From contig NW_026623019.1 in NCBI RefSeq assembly GCF_023065955.2, forward strand, positions 20,105,850 to 20,169,849: a DNA stretch of 64,000 nt, read 5' to 3'. Both the position numbers and the translations under genes were made by a program. Below are positions 10,718 to 23,201 of this stretch, in pieces; the first letter of the stretch is position 1; each line of letters starts with the position of its first letter. The DNA comes from Ursus arctos. Taxonomy: Eukaryota > Chordata > Mammalia > Carnivora > Ursidae. A model generated the notes under the pieces. It ran no database searches, was not told the origin of the DNA, and worked only from the letters and a program-made list of their open reading frames with translations.

Positions 10718-10948
10718 CAGGGGTCAACAAACTGCAACCAATATGCCCAACCCGGGCACCGCCAGTTTTTATAAATAACATTTTACTGGAACACAGCCAC
10801 ACCCACCAGTTTATGCGTGGCCTCTGGCTGGTTTCATTGACAATGACAGAATTGACTAGATCTGAGTAGCTGTGACAGAGCCTGCATGGTGTGTAAAGCC
10901 CAAAATATTTCCTCTCTGGCCCTGCAATACAGAAAAAGTTTGCTCAGT
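10718..10948. mobile_element. hAT-Charlie element of the 'caggggtcagcaaact' type
   Basis: Starts 'caggggtcaacaaactg', then 'gtttttataaataacatttt', 'actggaacacagccacaccc', 'gtgacagagcctgcatgg', 'aaagcccaaaatatttcctc', 'tctggccctgcaatacag' and 'aaaaagtttgctcagta'. Both ends are the short inverted-repeat type seen in non-autonomous Charlie elements (MER1 or a related subfamily; I do not commit to the number). Near full length, old. Confidence 0.75.
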
Positions 10949-12189
10949 AGGTTTCTGCCAGCTCCGACATCCTGTGATACAGATTATTACCCTACAAGAG
11001 GCTTAATTGTTGTCATTGGAATACAGGTGTTAGGAGAAGAGTAAATGGCCTGAGCCAAAGCCACCCCAATTTAAATATTTCATGCACCTTCAGTCGATTG
11101 CTTTTGCCACCCACAGCATTTTGACAATGAACCACACACCAAATTGCTGTAACCAGTGCCAAGGAAACACATTTTGAAAACAAAGCTTGCTTTCTGGTCC
11201 ATGCCTTATGAAAATGTATGATGTGAATCGCTCTCAAATAAGGTGTGTGTTGTGCTGTGTCTCCAGCTTTGAATCCCAGAAACCACAACATTCCTCAACT
11301 CAGCCTCCTCCTCAGAAGAGGGAGAGCTTGCCTTGCCAACCAGATGAACAAACTCTGACATTTTATTTATTTTGCTTTCTGGAAACACTCACTCAAAGGG
11401 AAAAGGGTCCCCAAATTTTCTGCAGCTGCTGTCTGGATCTTTTTTTCCTTTTTTTTTTTTTTTTTTTTAAATATACCCTTGGAAGCTGCCTGGGTGGCCA
11501 TGGAGAATGGTTGAATCGGCCTGAATTTCATATTTGGGGGCTTTGAACAGTTGACAGTGATCAGATTATCCACAGGGTCCTGGTCGTCTCTGGCAGCCCA
11601 TTCACAACTGCCTACATACTATTGCCTGGGATTTGCTGCAACACCAAGGGGATTTTCCCGGATGATGTCCTCCCCTTAACAGTGAACTCAATACATTGAA
11701 AGACAAGCTACTCTTCCAGGTTTGACATCACAGAAGAATTCATTTAGAAAAATGTCAAAAACATAAAAACTCAATCACCAGACGATTACAGGCACTGAAC
11801 CTCAGAGTCAGAGAGAGATTCTAAATTTCATAAGAGAAACTTCCCCATCGTCTGTGTTTGAGGGAGAGGTGCATGCTCTGTTCAACAGGGTGCCAATTTT
11901 GCCCAAGTGCCAATTTTGACTAATCAATAATTGCACATAAAATGAAAAAATAATATTAATAGGCAAGAAAAGTCAATTATCGTAGAATTTCACAGCAGTT
12001 TAATAGAAATACGCTACTCATAGATGCCGAGAGATGTTGAGTTCTTTGTGACCCAAAGCTGCCCCCACTCATTCTCTTGGTTCATAAAGGACACTGGACA
12101 CTGTGACAGACCCTTGCAGGGACTGAAGTAGGGCGATAACTTCACATATATACCACATTCCTACCCATTTTCTATGTTGGGGTAAGAAT
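10949..12189. other. Unassigned unique DNA
   Basis: A pure T-run lies near 11451-11468. No exon or repeat family is recognised. Frames across the T-run give runs of Phe or Lys and are not genes. Confidence 0.5.
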
Positions 12190-13340
12190 CTTGTGAGACA
12201 AATAAGCATTTTGATAACAACATCGTTTGGAAGTTTCGAGCAACTCAGCTGGTCAGACCATGCCTCTCACCCCAAGAGACTGAGCATTTTGTACATCTGT
12301 GCCCAGGGAGCCAGTCCCTGCATTTCTGCTCGCTACAAGGAAAAGGAGAGAAGCAGTGTGAGGGGGAATTCAAGAAAACAGGTCCCAAACCGTCTCCAAA
12401 CTCTGCTTCCCCCAGAAACTTCCCCAGACGCTGAAGCTGTCCTTGCGGTGACGAGGGGAGCGAGACAGAACGGGGCCTCAGATTTCCTGCAAGCATCGGC
12501 GCCCCACCTTCAGTGCATGGGGTGCCAACTTTGCCAGGTCCTCGGAACACTCGGAATACCGAATATTAGGTCACGTAATCGTTATAATGCCGCCACGCTG
12601 GCAATTCTACAGGATGATTATCCCTGGTTCATGGGTGAGGGGATTTAGATTCAAACCAGGGAAACCTCCTAAAGTAATCGATTTAGTAGTAGCAAGAAAA
12701 AGATTTGGACTTAATTCGGTTTGGCCCCCAAACTCTTGCTGGTCCCCCTACACTCCTCTGTGGGGAGAAGCCCTCTTCCTTCAGAGCCAGGCTGTCCAGA
12801 GAAAACCCTTCCCTTCTCTGTTTCCATGGAGGTTGAGCGAACTCTCTGACCTGGAGTGGACAGGGCCTGGTGTTCTCTCCAGAAGTAGCCTGGGCCCTTG
12901 CTTCCCACCCCCAGGCTCTGACTTAGAAGCTGCTCTATGCTTTGCCAGCCGTGCCCTGGAACCGCTCGGCGGGATCAAGACCAGTGACAGAGTTTATCAC
13001 CTTCCTGCGTGCCAGTCTGTCGTGGTTCCTCGGAAGTGCTGCAATGCACGCTTGCCAGCTGCTCTGCAGACGTGTCTGCGGGGCTGCCGTACGGGTGACA
13101 GCTCCGCGGGGGTGTTGCTCTGCCCAGGGCGCCGCTGTGGGGCCCTGGCCACCCGAAAGAATAAAGAGGGGTCGCCTCTCTATTTTCACTCTCCACTCTG
13201 CCCACAAGGCAGTGGCTAACACTTGACTGCTCTCAGGGACAGAGCTGTCTCTCCCGCCTCTGTCATAACACAGAGATGATGCCGACGCTGTCACAAATCT
13301 CAGCAAGGCAGACACGCGGGGGACAGGAGAATCTGCGACT
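12190..13340. other. GC-elevated unique block with a CpG-rich core
   Basis: The block is clearly more GC-rich than its surroundings. Its core at about 12941-13160 has 17 CpGs by hand count over about 220 bp, at roughly 60% GC. A diverged MIR-like remnant ('gattatccctggttcatggg', 'gatttagattcaaaccaggg') lies near 12615-12665. Overlapping open frames on both strands (up to 210 codons, plus strand, 12587-13219) follow from the low stop density of GC-rich DNA. They show no domain, signal peptide or splice-site framing. The block could be a small orphan CpG island or an enhancer, or simply slowly decaying GC-rich DNA. Confidence 0.55.
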
Positions 13341-13384
13341 GAAAAGTGCAAATTCTATAGTCGTCAAGGAATTATTATTTCAAA

Positions 13385-13422
13385 GTGACGCACGCACACA
13401 CACACGGACGCGTGTGTATACG
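13385..13422. repeat. Short alternating purine-pyrimidine (CA/TG) tract
   Basis: 'acgcacgcacacacacac' followed by 'ggacgcgtgtgtatacgg' gives a near-inverted CA/TG arrangement with several CpGs. It is low-complexity, with some potential for left-handed DNA or a hairpin. No protein is implied. Confidence 0.6.
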
Positions 13423-14270
13423 GAGGCCAAGAGAGCGGTGGGAAGTAGGCAGTTGAGAATTTGACATCCTTTGGGAGGCTCTTTTGATGACAAACTAAGA
13501 ATGATTTACATAATTTAGTTCTTCTAAAGTGCTGGAGTTGAAAGCAGTTTCTTTTCAATGGTAGGTGAGAAATCCATCCCCCCAACCCCAACACACACAC
13601 CGTCTTGTTTATACTCGGTTCTCTTTAGGAAATTTTAAATAGAATGTACAAAAGACACTTGATCTAAAGTGGTTCATCACAAATATCGAACGTGTGAGGC
13701 CTGATAAATCAGATATGATAAAAACTAAGGCGTATCTGAGAAAGGGTTTGTCAACAGCCACTCTTTCTCCGTTCCAAAATCCGCGTCTTAAAGGACTCTC
13801 TGATCACCTCAAGCTAGAGAAAATAAATTCTGAAGAGATAATACCAGGATACCCATGAAAATGGAAATGTTGATAGCAGTGGTCTCTGTGCATGGAAATG
13901 GAGGGGACAAACAGGATTGGAGGGGGTTTGCTTACACAGTTTTGTGTCTGTTGGATTTTGAATCAAGTGCTTCGTTTCTTCAAGTTAATCAAAATGATAT
14001 TTTAAAATTAATATTCGGTGTCACTAGTTTTATTTACTACCTCTTTGAAGAGGAAGCCATTTGTCTTATATTTGTTCTCCTCATGTATTTGCTAGGGCCT
14101 TCAAAATCTTCAGAGGGTCTCATCACTCCTCTCTTATCTCTGCACCATGTCCCTTTCCACTCACTCGCATGCTGCACCTGGAATGTTCTTTAGCACTTTT
14201 CACATGATTACGCTGTATGTCTGTATCTGAATGATGGATCTCCCAGCAGGACTGCCAAAGAAGGTTGTAT
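13423..14270. other. Unassigned DNA
   Basis: No recognisable repeat family or exon. Confidence 0.5.
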
Positions 14271-14516
14271 GAGTGTTGGGTCTGATGGCTGACGGCCTAG
14301 GTTAGAATTCTGGCTCCTGCCTCTTATTAATTTTATACTCTTATCCAGGTTACTAAAACTCTGTAAAGGCTCAGTTTCCTCATTTCTGAAAAGACGACAA
14401 TATGGTAGTAAAAAATAGCTTGTTGCGTTATCAAAATGTCGAATACTAACATCTTGTTGAATTGTCAAAACATTAAATTTGTCCAGTGCTCCATACATAG
14501 TATTCACTCAATAAAT
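14271..14516 (+). mobile_element. MIR: MIR element, near full length
   Basis: The MIR order is clear: 'gagtgttgggtctgatggct', 'ggcctaggttagaattctgg', 'ctcctgcctcttattaat', 'ttatccaggttactaaaact', 'ggctcagtttcctcatttct', 'caaaacattaaatttgtcc', 'agtgctccatacatagtatt' and 'cactcaataaataat'. About 246 bp, close to the family's length of about 260 bp. An ancient tRNA-derived SINE, shared by mammals. Confidence 0.88.
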
Positions 14517-17500
14517 AATAATTCTTATTCTTATGCCTTTGTGTTTAGAACAATGTATAATTCTCACACTTCAAATTCTGAAATTTCAATAAATCATGTT
14601 GGTTTAAAAATGTCTCTGAGTGAAGCAAATAAGAAAAAGCATACAGACAGTGATGAGACTAGGAAAAGATAGGCAAATGGTAGTTGTCATTCTAAAAATC
14701 ACATTTCTTCTACTGCCTGTGCCACAACCAGACAAAAAAGGAACCATACATAAAAACGACATAAGACCATCTCCTTCCATCTTGTTTTTTCCTGGGTTAC
14801 TTTCTTGATAGGTTGCCAAGCGGAGTATGGAATCCAGGTTCTGCCATTTTAGATGTACTTTCCACCCTGGGTTTTTCCTCACGGTCTTTTGGTTTTGATC
14901 TTTGGATTCCAGTATTCCTAATTACTTAGAAGTAATTCCCAGCCCTAGCAGAGCCCAGCCTCCACCATTAGCCGCTTGCTTGTCTGGCAAGACCTGCTCC
15001 AAAGAGGAAGTGAGCAGAAAGGCTTTCATGGTTGGAGTCAGTAAACTTTACTGAATGTCCAACACATGCTGAGTGGTGTCCTCAGGCAATTTGGGGCACG
15101 CCTATGTCCCAGACATAAAAGAAATAATATATTTGGCTCCATTCCCCCAGAGTCTTGGACAAAGTCAAAATGAAATACAGAAAGGCAACCTCTAGGTTAT
15201 ACACGGATGCACTCTGTCTGGTGCAAGGTTGGGTTGAAACATACAATCTAGGCCAGTCCCCTGCTTCCTTCTCTCTTTCTCCTGCCCTCAGCAAATGCTT
15301 GACCCATCGTTTCTAATTAAAATGTATTTTCCGGCAGGAAGATCATTTGGCACATATATTTTAACCAATTTTAAACACATAAATAAGTGAGTCTGTCCCC
15401 AAATTCCTATGTGGACCAGACTGTGGGTGGTCATTATGAGGTTAGACTCCGGGGTAGAAAACACTCAGCTCACGCTTTTCAAAGTGCCGGGCAGCCAATT
15501 AACTAATTATATCCAGAAATTCTTTTAATCTCCGTGGCAGGACAATTCAGCATCACCACATACAGATTATATTCCACGCAGATCAGGAAGAGTGTTAAAA
15601 TGGCCACATGTCAGGAACGAGAGAAATTAACCATAAGACAGCAATGAAACATAATTTTGCCTTTTGTCACAGATCCTGACCCTTACATCTACATCCAGTT
15701 CATAGTCTTAGTAGTAAGGTTAAATGCAGTCAAGACGATGCAAACATTTTATATCCCCCGATAGGGAAGCAAAGGGACATCTTCCTTTGCTCCTGAAATG
15801 TGGCTGTTAAACTCAGCTGTAAAATGTTCACAGGCGAACTGTGGAGGAAGGACACCTGGATTCTGGGGGAAACGCATCATTCATCACTTTGTTTCCTTAA
15901 ATATGCAGAAATATTTTTGCTATCATCTTATGCCTTTTTATAGGCTGTTAATGATGGGAGAAACTGATCAAACGCAGGCAGACTTTCACATTTAGAATGG
16001 ATAAGAGGAAGGCAACAAATGCTCACCACGTGTTGTCCACCGCTAGCCAGGGAACGGCTTTTTATTACATTTTATCAACTTTCAGATTGACACAGACTTG
16101 GAAGAGCATTCACATTCACACAGACTTGCCTGGTTTTGCACACTACTGCTCCTAATAATGAACGGTCAATGGCTGGACTAATTCCTCCACTCCTGCCATT
16201 TGTCTCATTTTTGCTGGAAATTGGGAATTCCTAAGGTCATCGTATGCAATTTCCAGGTATCCAAATATTTTCCAAATATTCAAAGTCCAGATTCATATTA
16301 AGAAATGCAGGAGACATGCTGTTATGACATGCTTTTCCATGAGGAATGCTTCGCGTGTGCTGGGTTTGACATTGTTTTAGCTAGTCACACGTCTGCCCAG
16401 TTCCCAACTGAGCACCAAGACACCTAACTCACATTGGTGCTGCAAAACATTTTAAATTTTCCATGGCAAACCCAGCTGTCCGACACTACACAAACCACTA
16501 TTATTAAGCTGTAAAGAACATAACTAGTTAAAACACAGAATAGTTAGGTACTTCTTATGGGTTAGGAGTGCCACGAAAAATTGCTTTGACACCAAAGGTG
16601 TCCAGAATCCAGAAAGTTTGGGAACCTCTAACATAGTCCCATTCATATGAACCCCAAATTCAAGAACATGAACTTATACACGGCATTTCCATATATTGGA
16701 AAGCATATACTGGAGAATAGAGGAACCCTCACTTATGTAACACTTAAAGGGGAAAACAAACTTGCTGAGCAGGGTTTCAACTATCTTTTGGTCTCTATGC
16801 TAACTACTCTTTCCCGAATCTTAAAGACTTCCCCCAGAAGGGAATGAATAAACAATTCCCAGCAAGGACAGAACAGGAACCTGAGCTTTGTACTATATAC
16901 CGTTCAGCAGAGGGGGGCTTTGAAAACAGAAGTGAGATGACATCTGTTGTCTCCCTCCATCTGTGTTGTCTAATGTAACTCCAGAGGACCTTGGGAGTCC
17001 CTTTGAAACAACTTGGTATTGCGCAAGACCACGGATGCCAGCAGTTTAACAAGGATGATACTCAGTGCAGCATTTCAGAAAAAATGAGACGACTATTACG
17101 AGCTATTAAACTCTACAGGAAACTGATCTGTTTAAAGAAGCAAGGGACATTTGGGGAAACTTACGGAAGTGCATTGATCCAAGGTATTGCAGGCAGGTCT
17201 GGAATACCAAAATCAGTGATTGAAAGATAAAACACTTTGGCCATAATACTATAAGTAATAGGAGAATGGATTAGGACATTGGGGATTATAAAAACATTGT
17301 CAGTTTGGCAATAAAGCCTTGGCAGGGAAAACAAACGTGAGGGCAGAGGCAAGCACATCTCTCTTGATTCTCCTATGATGGAGCCATCTGGAGTCAGAGG
17401 ATTAATCTCTTTTGTTTGACAGTGACTACTTAATGATCCATTCATTTCTTTAAAGTTACTTCTACAACATTTTCGGAAGAAAAAATAAATTGTAACTAAC

Positions 17501-17645
17501 TTTAATCCCAATTGTACCCTGACAGCTCTCTTCCAAAGAAAATATTTGATTAATAACCTCACAGCATCAAAACTAAAGGGGAGAGTAATGGCAGAAACTG
17601 GGCATGGGTCACGAATCTCTTCCTTTGGGTTTTTCTCTACTTAAC
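14517..17645. other. Three kilobases of unassigned, mostly unique DNA
   Basis: A weak L2/MIR-like stretch near 15035-15170 ('tttactgaatgtccaacaca', 'gtcccagacataaaag') is the only hint of a repeat. I see no SINE, LTR or exon. Open frames are short (at most 133 codons) and have no recognisable protein features. Confidence 0.45.
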
Positions 17646-18707
17646 ATCTAACTGTGCCCCAGGCTATGACTCTCTTAGCTCCTATGACAATTTCTCCCTA
17701 GAAGTTTCATTCTGTCTCATGGCTTTAAAGGCCACCCATCTGCGGCTAAATCACGAATTTATTTCTCCAACACCGACCTCTTCCCAGAACTCCAGATTCA
17801 TATACCCAATTACCTCTTTGACTGTTTCTGCCTGAGTATCTAATAGATGCTTCAAACTTAACATGTGAAAACAGACATCTTGATTCTCAGATCCCAATCC
17901 TGCTCCTCTCCCAGTTATTATAAATGGCACTGCCATCCACCAAGTTGCTCAAACCAGAAACCACTGATTCCTCTCACTCTTTTATGCCCTATTGTCAATC
18001 AACCTGCACGTTCTTTGATTCTACTGCCAAAGGCTCTCAAAATTTCTCTCTGCCTCTCCATCTCATTTATCGCCAGCTACTGTCTCTTACCTTGAAACTC
18101 ATCTCTCTCTTCCATTCTTGTCTTCCTCCAACCAATTTTCTACACATAATCTTTAAAACATAACTAAAATCACTTCACCTGTCTATGCAAACCCTCCAGT
18201 GGTTTTCAAATGCACCAGATTACAATTTGAACCCCTTAGTCACATCTGAGGTTCCTCCGTGATCCATCCCTACCAAAAGTATGTGTTCCTAATTTTCTCT
18301 TCAATCTCTCCATTCATGCCACACTTCTCTCTTTTCTTCGAAGATATTAAGCTCATTCTCACCTTCAGGACCTGTGGTATCTTCTTGGAATGTTGGTGCT
18401 TCTGTTCTTCACATGCCCGCCTTCTTGCCATTCAGGTCTCATTTTAAATGTCACCTCTTTGGAGGTGCCTTTTGTGTCGAGTTCCACATGTCTTCCAGTA
18501 GCTTCCTATCATCATCCCAAAGCAATGACAACTACTTGAGTATCTATTTCTTTACTTGAGTACATTTTTTTTATCTCTCACCCTCACTGAAATATAAGTT
18601 CCGGCAGTGTAGGAAGTCGTCCCCCCATTCAACACTGTATGACCAGGTGCACACTCAGCATATGCTATGTGCTCGGTACATGTCCACTAAAAGTAACTGA
18701 ACTGAAA
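17646..18707 (+). mobile_element. L2: LINE L2, 3' kilobase, sense
   Basis: L2 order is followed over about 1 kb: 'ctgtctcatggctttaaagg', 'cacgaatttatttctccaac', 'gatgcttcaaacttaacatg', 'cttgattctcagatcccaat', 'caaaccctccagtggttttc', 'ccttcttgccattcaggtct', 'cattttaaatgtcacctctt', 'cactgaaatataagttccgg', then a degraded 3' end 'gcatatgctatgtgctcgg'. This covers the end of the old reverse transcriptase frame and the 3' UTR. Frames are broken throughout. The 3' end lies just before the SINE pair. Confidence 0.85.
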
Positions 18708-18720
18708 ATGGGTACCTGAG

Positions 18721-18961
18721 GAGGGACCTGGGGGGCTCAGTCAGTTAAGCAACCTACTCTTGATTTCAGCTCAGGTCAGGATCTCAAGGTCGTGAGATTG
18801 AGCCCCACATCAGGCTCCCTGCTTAGTGGGGAATCTGCTTGAGATTCTCTCTCTCCCTCTTCCTCTGTCCCCCACCCCCTCACACGTGCTCTCTCTCTCT
18901 CTAAAAAATAAATAAAATAAAATAAAATAAAATAAAATAAAATAAAATAAAATAAATAAAC
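18721..18961 (+). mobile_element. SINEC: Carnivore SINE (SINEC) copy 3, with (AAAAT)n tail
   Basis: Head 'gggctcagtcagttaagcaa', 'agctcaggtcaggatctcaa', 'gattgagccccacatcagg', CT-rich middle, then an unusually long pentanucleotide tail at 18904-18960 with about nine aaaat units. Left target sequence atgggtacctgag (18708-18720); a related copy, atgtgtacctaag, follows at 18962-18974. Confidence 0.93.
18904..18960. repeat. (AAAAT)n microsatellite grown from a SINE tail
   Basis: About nine near-perfect aaaat/aaata units at the 3' end of SINE copy 3. SINE tails are a known source of such pentanucleotide repeats, and length variation between individuals is likely. Confidence 0.9.
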
Positions 18962-18974
18962 ATGTGTACCTAAG

Positions 18975-19106
18975 GGGCACCTGGGTGGCTGTCAGTTAAG
19001 CGTCTGATTCTAGATCTCAGTTCAGGTCTTGATCTAAGGGTCTTGAGTTCAAGCCCCACCCCACACACACTGTGTGTGGCACTCACAAAGAAAAAAAAAA
19101 AAAAAA
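18975..19106 (+). mobile_element. SINEC: Carnivore SINE (SINEC) copy 4, short form, in tandem with copy 3
   Basis: Head 'gggcacctgggtggctgtca', 'gttaagcgtctgattctaga', 'ggtcttgagttcaagcccc', then directly a short CA stretch and an A tail. It lacks the CT-rich middle and the aataaatctt tail. A third copy of the target, acgggtacttcag (19107-19119), follows it. The order target-SINE-target-SINE-target shows sequential insertion at the same short site. Confidence 0.9.
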
Positions 19107-19119
19107 ACGGGTACTTCAG

Positions 19120-20524
19120 GCTATCTCTTCTATTTCCCTAGTTATATACATATATATTCTCTGATGGTCACTTGTGGACATGGTCACTAAAGCTCACTTC
19201 TCTGCAGACTTACATAAAGAAGAAAAATATAAATAATGGAAGACGAGAAAAGGTAATAGGAAATGGTGCTGTGATTCTCATCCCATAATTAAATTGATGG
19301 CTATATTATGATATGAAAGAATACCTCCTCTGTATATCTGGAAAATAAACGACAGACATATTCCATTAAAAATGTGTGTTTCTTGAGTTAGGGAACAGTT
19401 TCCACACACTTAACACAAATTTCTCTAACCTAATTTCACAGGACTTGATATAATATACAGAACTGGTTGTTTATTTTTATGTATATCTTAAAAGATCAGC
19501 ATAAACAACTTAAATGAATTTAAATAGCTTCTGTTATGTTCCCATCCTCAGAGGGGGGTAAACAGTAGCATAGGCTTGTGTTGAGTCAAATTAAACTCTT
19601 GCGTTTCTCAGAAATTTTAAGAATGCCTATTGGCGTGTTTATCCTTCTGCTTAAATACACTGTTATTTGATTTTTTACAAATTATAGCAGAGCTATTACT
19701 AGAGTAGCTACGTAAGTTACTGCACAGACTAGATTATAATTTGATGAAAGTTTTTAGGATGAGCAAGCCATTTTCCTTCCTGTGAGACTGTCTCATCATG
19801 TGAGAACACGTCGCTCACAAGCCATGCTTTCTCTAGGTGTCTTTTCTGTCTGCAATGCAAGTTCTGTTTTATAGGTGAAAAAGGAAGTGATGTTAACTTT
19901 CCTTAAAATAGATGTGAGAAAATGAAAGCCCAAGAATTAAAGGGAAAAGCATTCTTTATGACTAGAAAAATAAAATATGTACTTCATGCCAACTTCGGAG
20001 TGTTGTAATCTGCCTCTTTAACCATAGCGACTTTTCCAAGTTTGAAGTATATTTTCAGACAAGGGGGAAACAAGATGTTTAAGAATATTATGGAGAGTTT
20101 TCAACAGTAGCTGAAATATATACTTATTCAACTTTTACTAATTCAAGGAAAATTTGATAAGGCGAGGATAGTTAGAAACTTTAAATATTGGAGGTCTAAA
20201 AATGAAACTGAGTTACATAAATTTAAGAGATCCATTTTTATTTCATTATCTCATTTAAGCTAAAGGTCATATGTATGTCATGGTTCTTATTTTATACATG
20301 GACACACACACACCTATATAGTTTTATATAAATAATTAGCTATAGTTATAAATTTCCTGAAATTTTGAGAGATCTTTCTCCCAAAAGATCATTTGAATGC
20401 CATGTAATTTACAACCACATGAAGCCACTCTTTTCCCAGGACCTTTACCTCGCACTTCAGCTTCCAGCAGAATTTACAAGCCCAAAATTTCATACAGCTT
20501 CAAACACTACTAAGACTAATTATC
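19120..20524. other. Unassigned AT-rich DNA
   Basis: No recognisable repeat or exon. A short CA run lies at about 20304-20313. Confidence 0.5.
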
Positions 20525-21426
20525 AGGGGTGACATCATCAAGATGGTGGTAGAGGACACCCCAGCCCTTGTCCACCTAAGAAAATCAACAATTTGACAGT
20601 TTTCCATGAATAAAAACAGTTCTAGGAGAACTCAGGACTCCACATAAGAAACTTCAGTAACACAGTGGAACAACAAAAAACCTTGAGAATAAAAACCTAA
20701 AATTACACCTCAAGGAACTAAAAAAAGAAGAACAAACTATCCCAAAGTTAAAGGAGAAAGGAAATAACAAAAATCAGAGCAGAAATAAATGAAATAGGGA
20801 CCAGAAATACAACAGAAAAAAATCAACAAAGAGATGTTTTTGTAAAAAACAAAATTGACAAAGTTTTACATAGATTAAAAAGGAGAGAAGGGGGGAAGGA
20901 GAGAGAGAAGACTCAAAATCAGAAATGAAAGAGGGAACATTACAACTGATATGAGAGAAATACAGAAGTTCCTAAGAAACTACTATGAGCAATTATACAC
21001 CAGCAAATTGAATAACCTAGTAGATATGGATATATTCCTAGATACATTCAACCCCCCCAAGACTAAATCATGAATAAATAGAAAATATAAAGAGACTAAT
21101 AATGAGAAAGGAGATTGAATCAGTAACCAAAACTCACACAACAAAGTAAACCCAGGACCAGATGATTTCACTGGTGAATTCTACCAAACGTTTAAAGCAA
21201 AATTAACTCCAATCCTTCTCAAACTCCTCCAGAAAACTGAATAGGAGGGAATACTCCCAAACTCATTTTACAAGAACAGCATTACCCTGATACAAAAGCC
21301 AGATAAATATACAAGAAAATAAAACTATAGACTGATAACACTGACACATATATATGCAAAAATTCCCAACAACATATTAGCAAACCAAGTTCAACAGCAC
21401 ATTTAAAAAAAAAAAAAAATCATACA

Positions 21427-21640
21427 TGGGATACCTGGGTGGTGCAGTCAGTTAAGTGCTGACTCTTGGTTTCAGCTCAGGTCATGATCTCGTGGTCATG
21501 GGATCAAGCCCCGCGTTGGGCTCCATACTCAACATGGTGTCTGCTTAAGATTCTCTCTCCTTCTCCCTCTGCCCCTCCCGCTCCAGTTTCCTCTCTCTCT
21601 CTCAATCTGAAATAAATAAATAAATAAATCTTTAAAAAAA
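21427..21640 (+). mobile_element. SINEC: Carnivore SINE (SINEC) copy 5, inside the old L1
   Basis: Head 'gggatacctgggtggtgcag', 'tcagctcaggtcatgatctc', CT-rich middle, 'gaaataaataaataaataaa' tail. The left flank is an A-run plus tcatac, the right flank aaaaaaatcatat, consistent with a target duplication of about 12 bp placed in an A-rich site. Confidence 0.92.
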
Positions 21641-23000
21641 TCATATACCACGATCAAGTGGGATTTATCCTTGGGATGCAAAGATGGTTCAACATATTCA
21701 AGTCAATAAATGTGATATACCACTTTAATGAAAAGAAACATAAAAATCATATGATCATCTCAATAGATACAGAAAAAGCATTTGATAAAATACAACATGT
21801 TTTCATGATAAACATACTTAACACAATAAAGGCCATATATGAAAAGCCCACAGCTAACATACTGCTCTGCTGTGAAAGATTGAAAGTTTTCCTCTAAGAT
21901 CAGAACATGATAAGGATGCCCACTCTCACTACTACTATTCAACATAATACTGGGAATTCTAGCCAGAGCAATCAAGCAAGAAAAAGAAATAAAAGGCATC
22001 TAAATTAAAAATAAAATTTAAATTGTATTTTTTTGCAGATAACATGATCTTACATATACAAAACTCTAAAGACTTCACCTAAAAAATATTAGAACTAATC
22101 CATGAATTCAGTAGAGTTGCAGGATACAAAACCAACATATAGAAATAAGTTGCATTTCTATACAATTACAACAAAATATCTGGAAAAAAAGTTAAGAAAG
22201 TAACTTCATTCCCAATAACATCGAAAACAATAAAATACTTAGGAATAAATTTAACCAAGGAGGTGAATGACCCGTACACTGAACACTACAAAACTCTGAT
22301 GAAAGAAATTGAAAAAGACACGAACATATGGAAAGACATCCCACATTCACAGCCTGGAAGACTTAATACTGCTAAAATGTTCATAGTACTCAAAGCTATC
22401 AACAGTTTCAATGCAATCCCCATCAAAATTCCAATGGTGTTTTTCACAGAACTAAGAAAAGCAGTCCTAAAATTAATATAGAACCACAAAAGACCCCCAA
22501 GAGATAAAGCAATCCTGAGAAAGAACAAAGTTCTTTAGTCATTAGACTTCTTCATTTCAAACTATACCACAAGGCTACAGAAAACACACTATGGTATTGA
22601 CATAAAAATAGATTTTTTTTGACACCAAAAGCACAAGAAACAAAAGCAAAAATTAATTGGGACTACTTCAAACTAAAATGTTTTTGCACATCAAAAGAAA
22701 AATCAACAAAATGAAAAGGCAACCTGCAAAATGGGAGAAAATACTTGAAAGATAATATATCCGACAAGGCATTAAATCCAAAATATGTGAAGAACTCATA
22801 CAACTCAATAGCAAAAAAAACCCAAAAAATCCAATTTAAAAATGGGCAGAGGAACTAAATAGGCATTCTTCCAAAGAAGATATATGAATAGTCAATGAAA
22901 AGGTGCTCAGTGTACTAATCATCAGGGAAATGCAAATCAAAACCACAATAGGATAGCACCTCATACCTATTAGAATGGCTATCATCAAAATGACAAGAGA

Positions 23001-23201
23001 GAGACACCTGGGTAGTGCAGTTGGTTAAGTGTCTGACTCTTGGTTTTGGCTCAGGTCTTGATCTCAGGGTCCTGAAATCAAGCCCCACGTCAGGCTCCAC
23101 ACTCAGCACAGAGTCTGCTTGAGATTCTCTCTCCCTCCCCCCCAGCCCCTCTCCCTTGTGCTCTTTCTCCCTCTCTCAAATAAATAAATAAATCTTTAAA
23201 A
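23001..23201 (+). mobile_element. SINEC: Carnivore SINE (SINEC) copy 6, inside the old L1
   Basis: Full head, CT-rich middle and aataaataaatctttaaa tail. Target duplications are perfect: aaaatgacaagaga at 22987-23000 and 23202-23215. Confidence 0.95.

Noticed and set aside
12587..13219. 210-codon plus-strand open frame (and a 151-codon frame at 12193-12648)
   Set aside because: It lies in the GC-rich patch where stops are rare, minus-strand frames are open over the same bases, it begins near a MIR-like remnant, and no domain, signal peptide or splice framing is seen.
17161..17562. 133-codon minus-strand frame
   Set aside because: No recognisable domain or protein-like composition, no start context or splice sites that support it.
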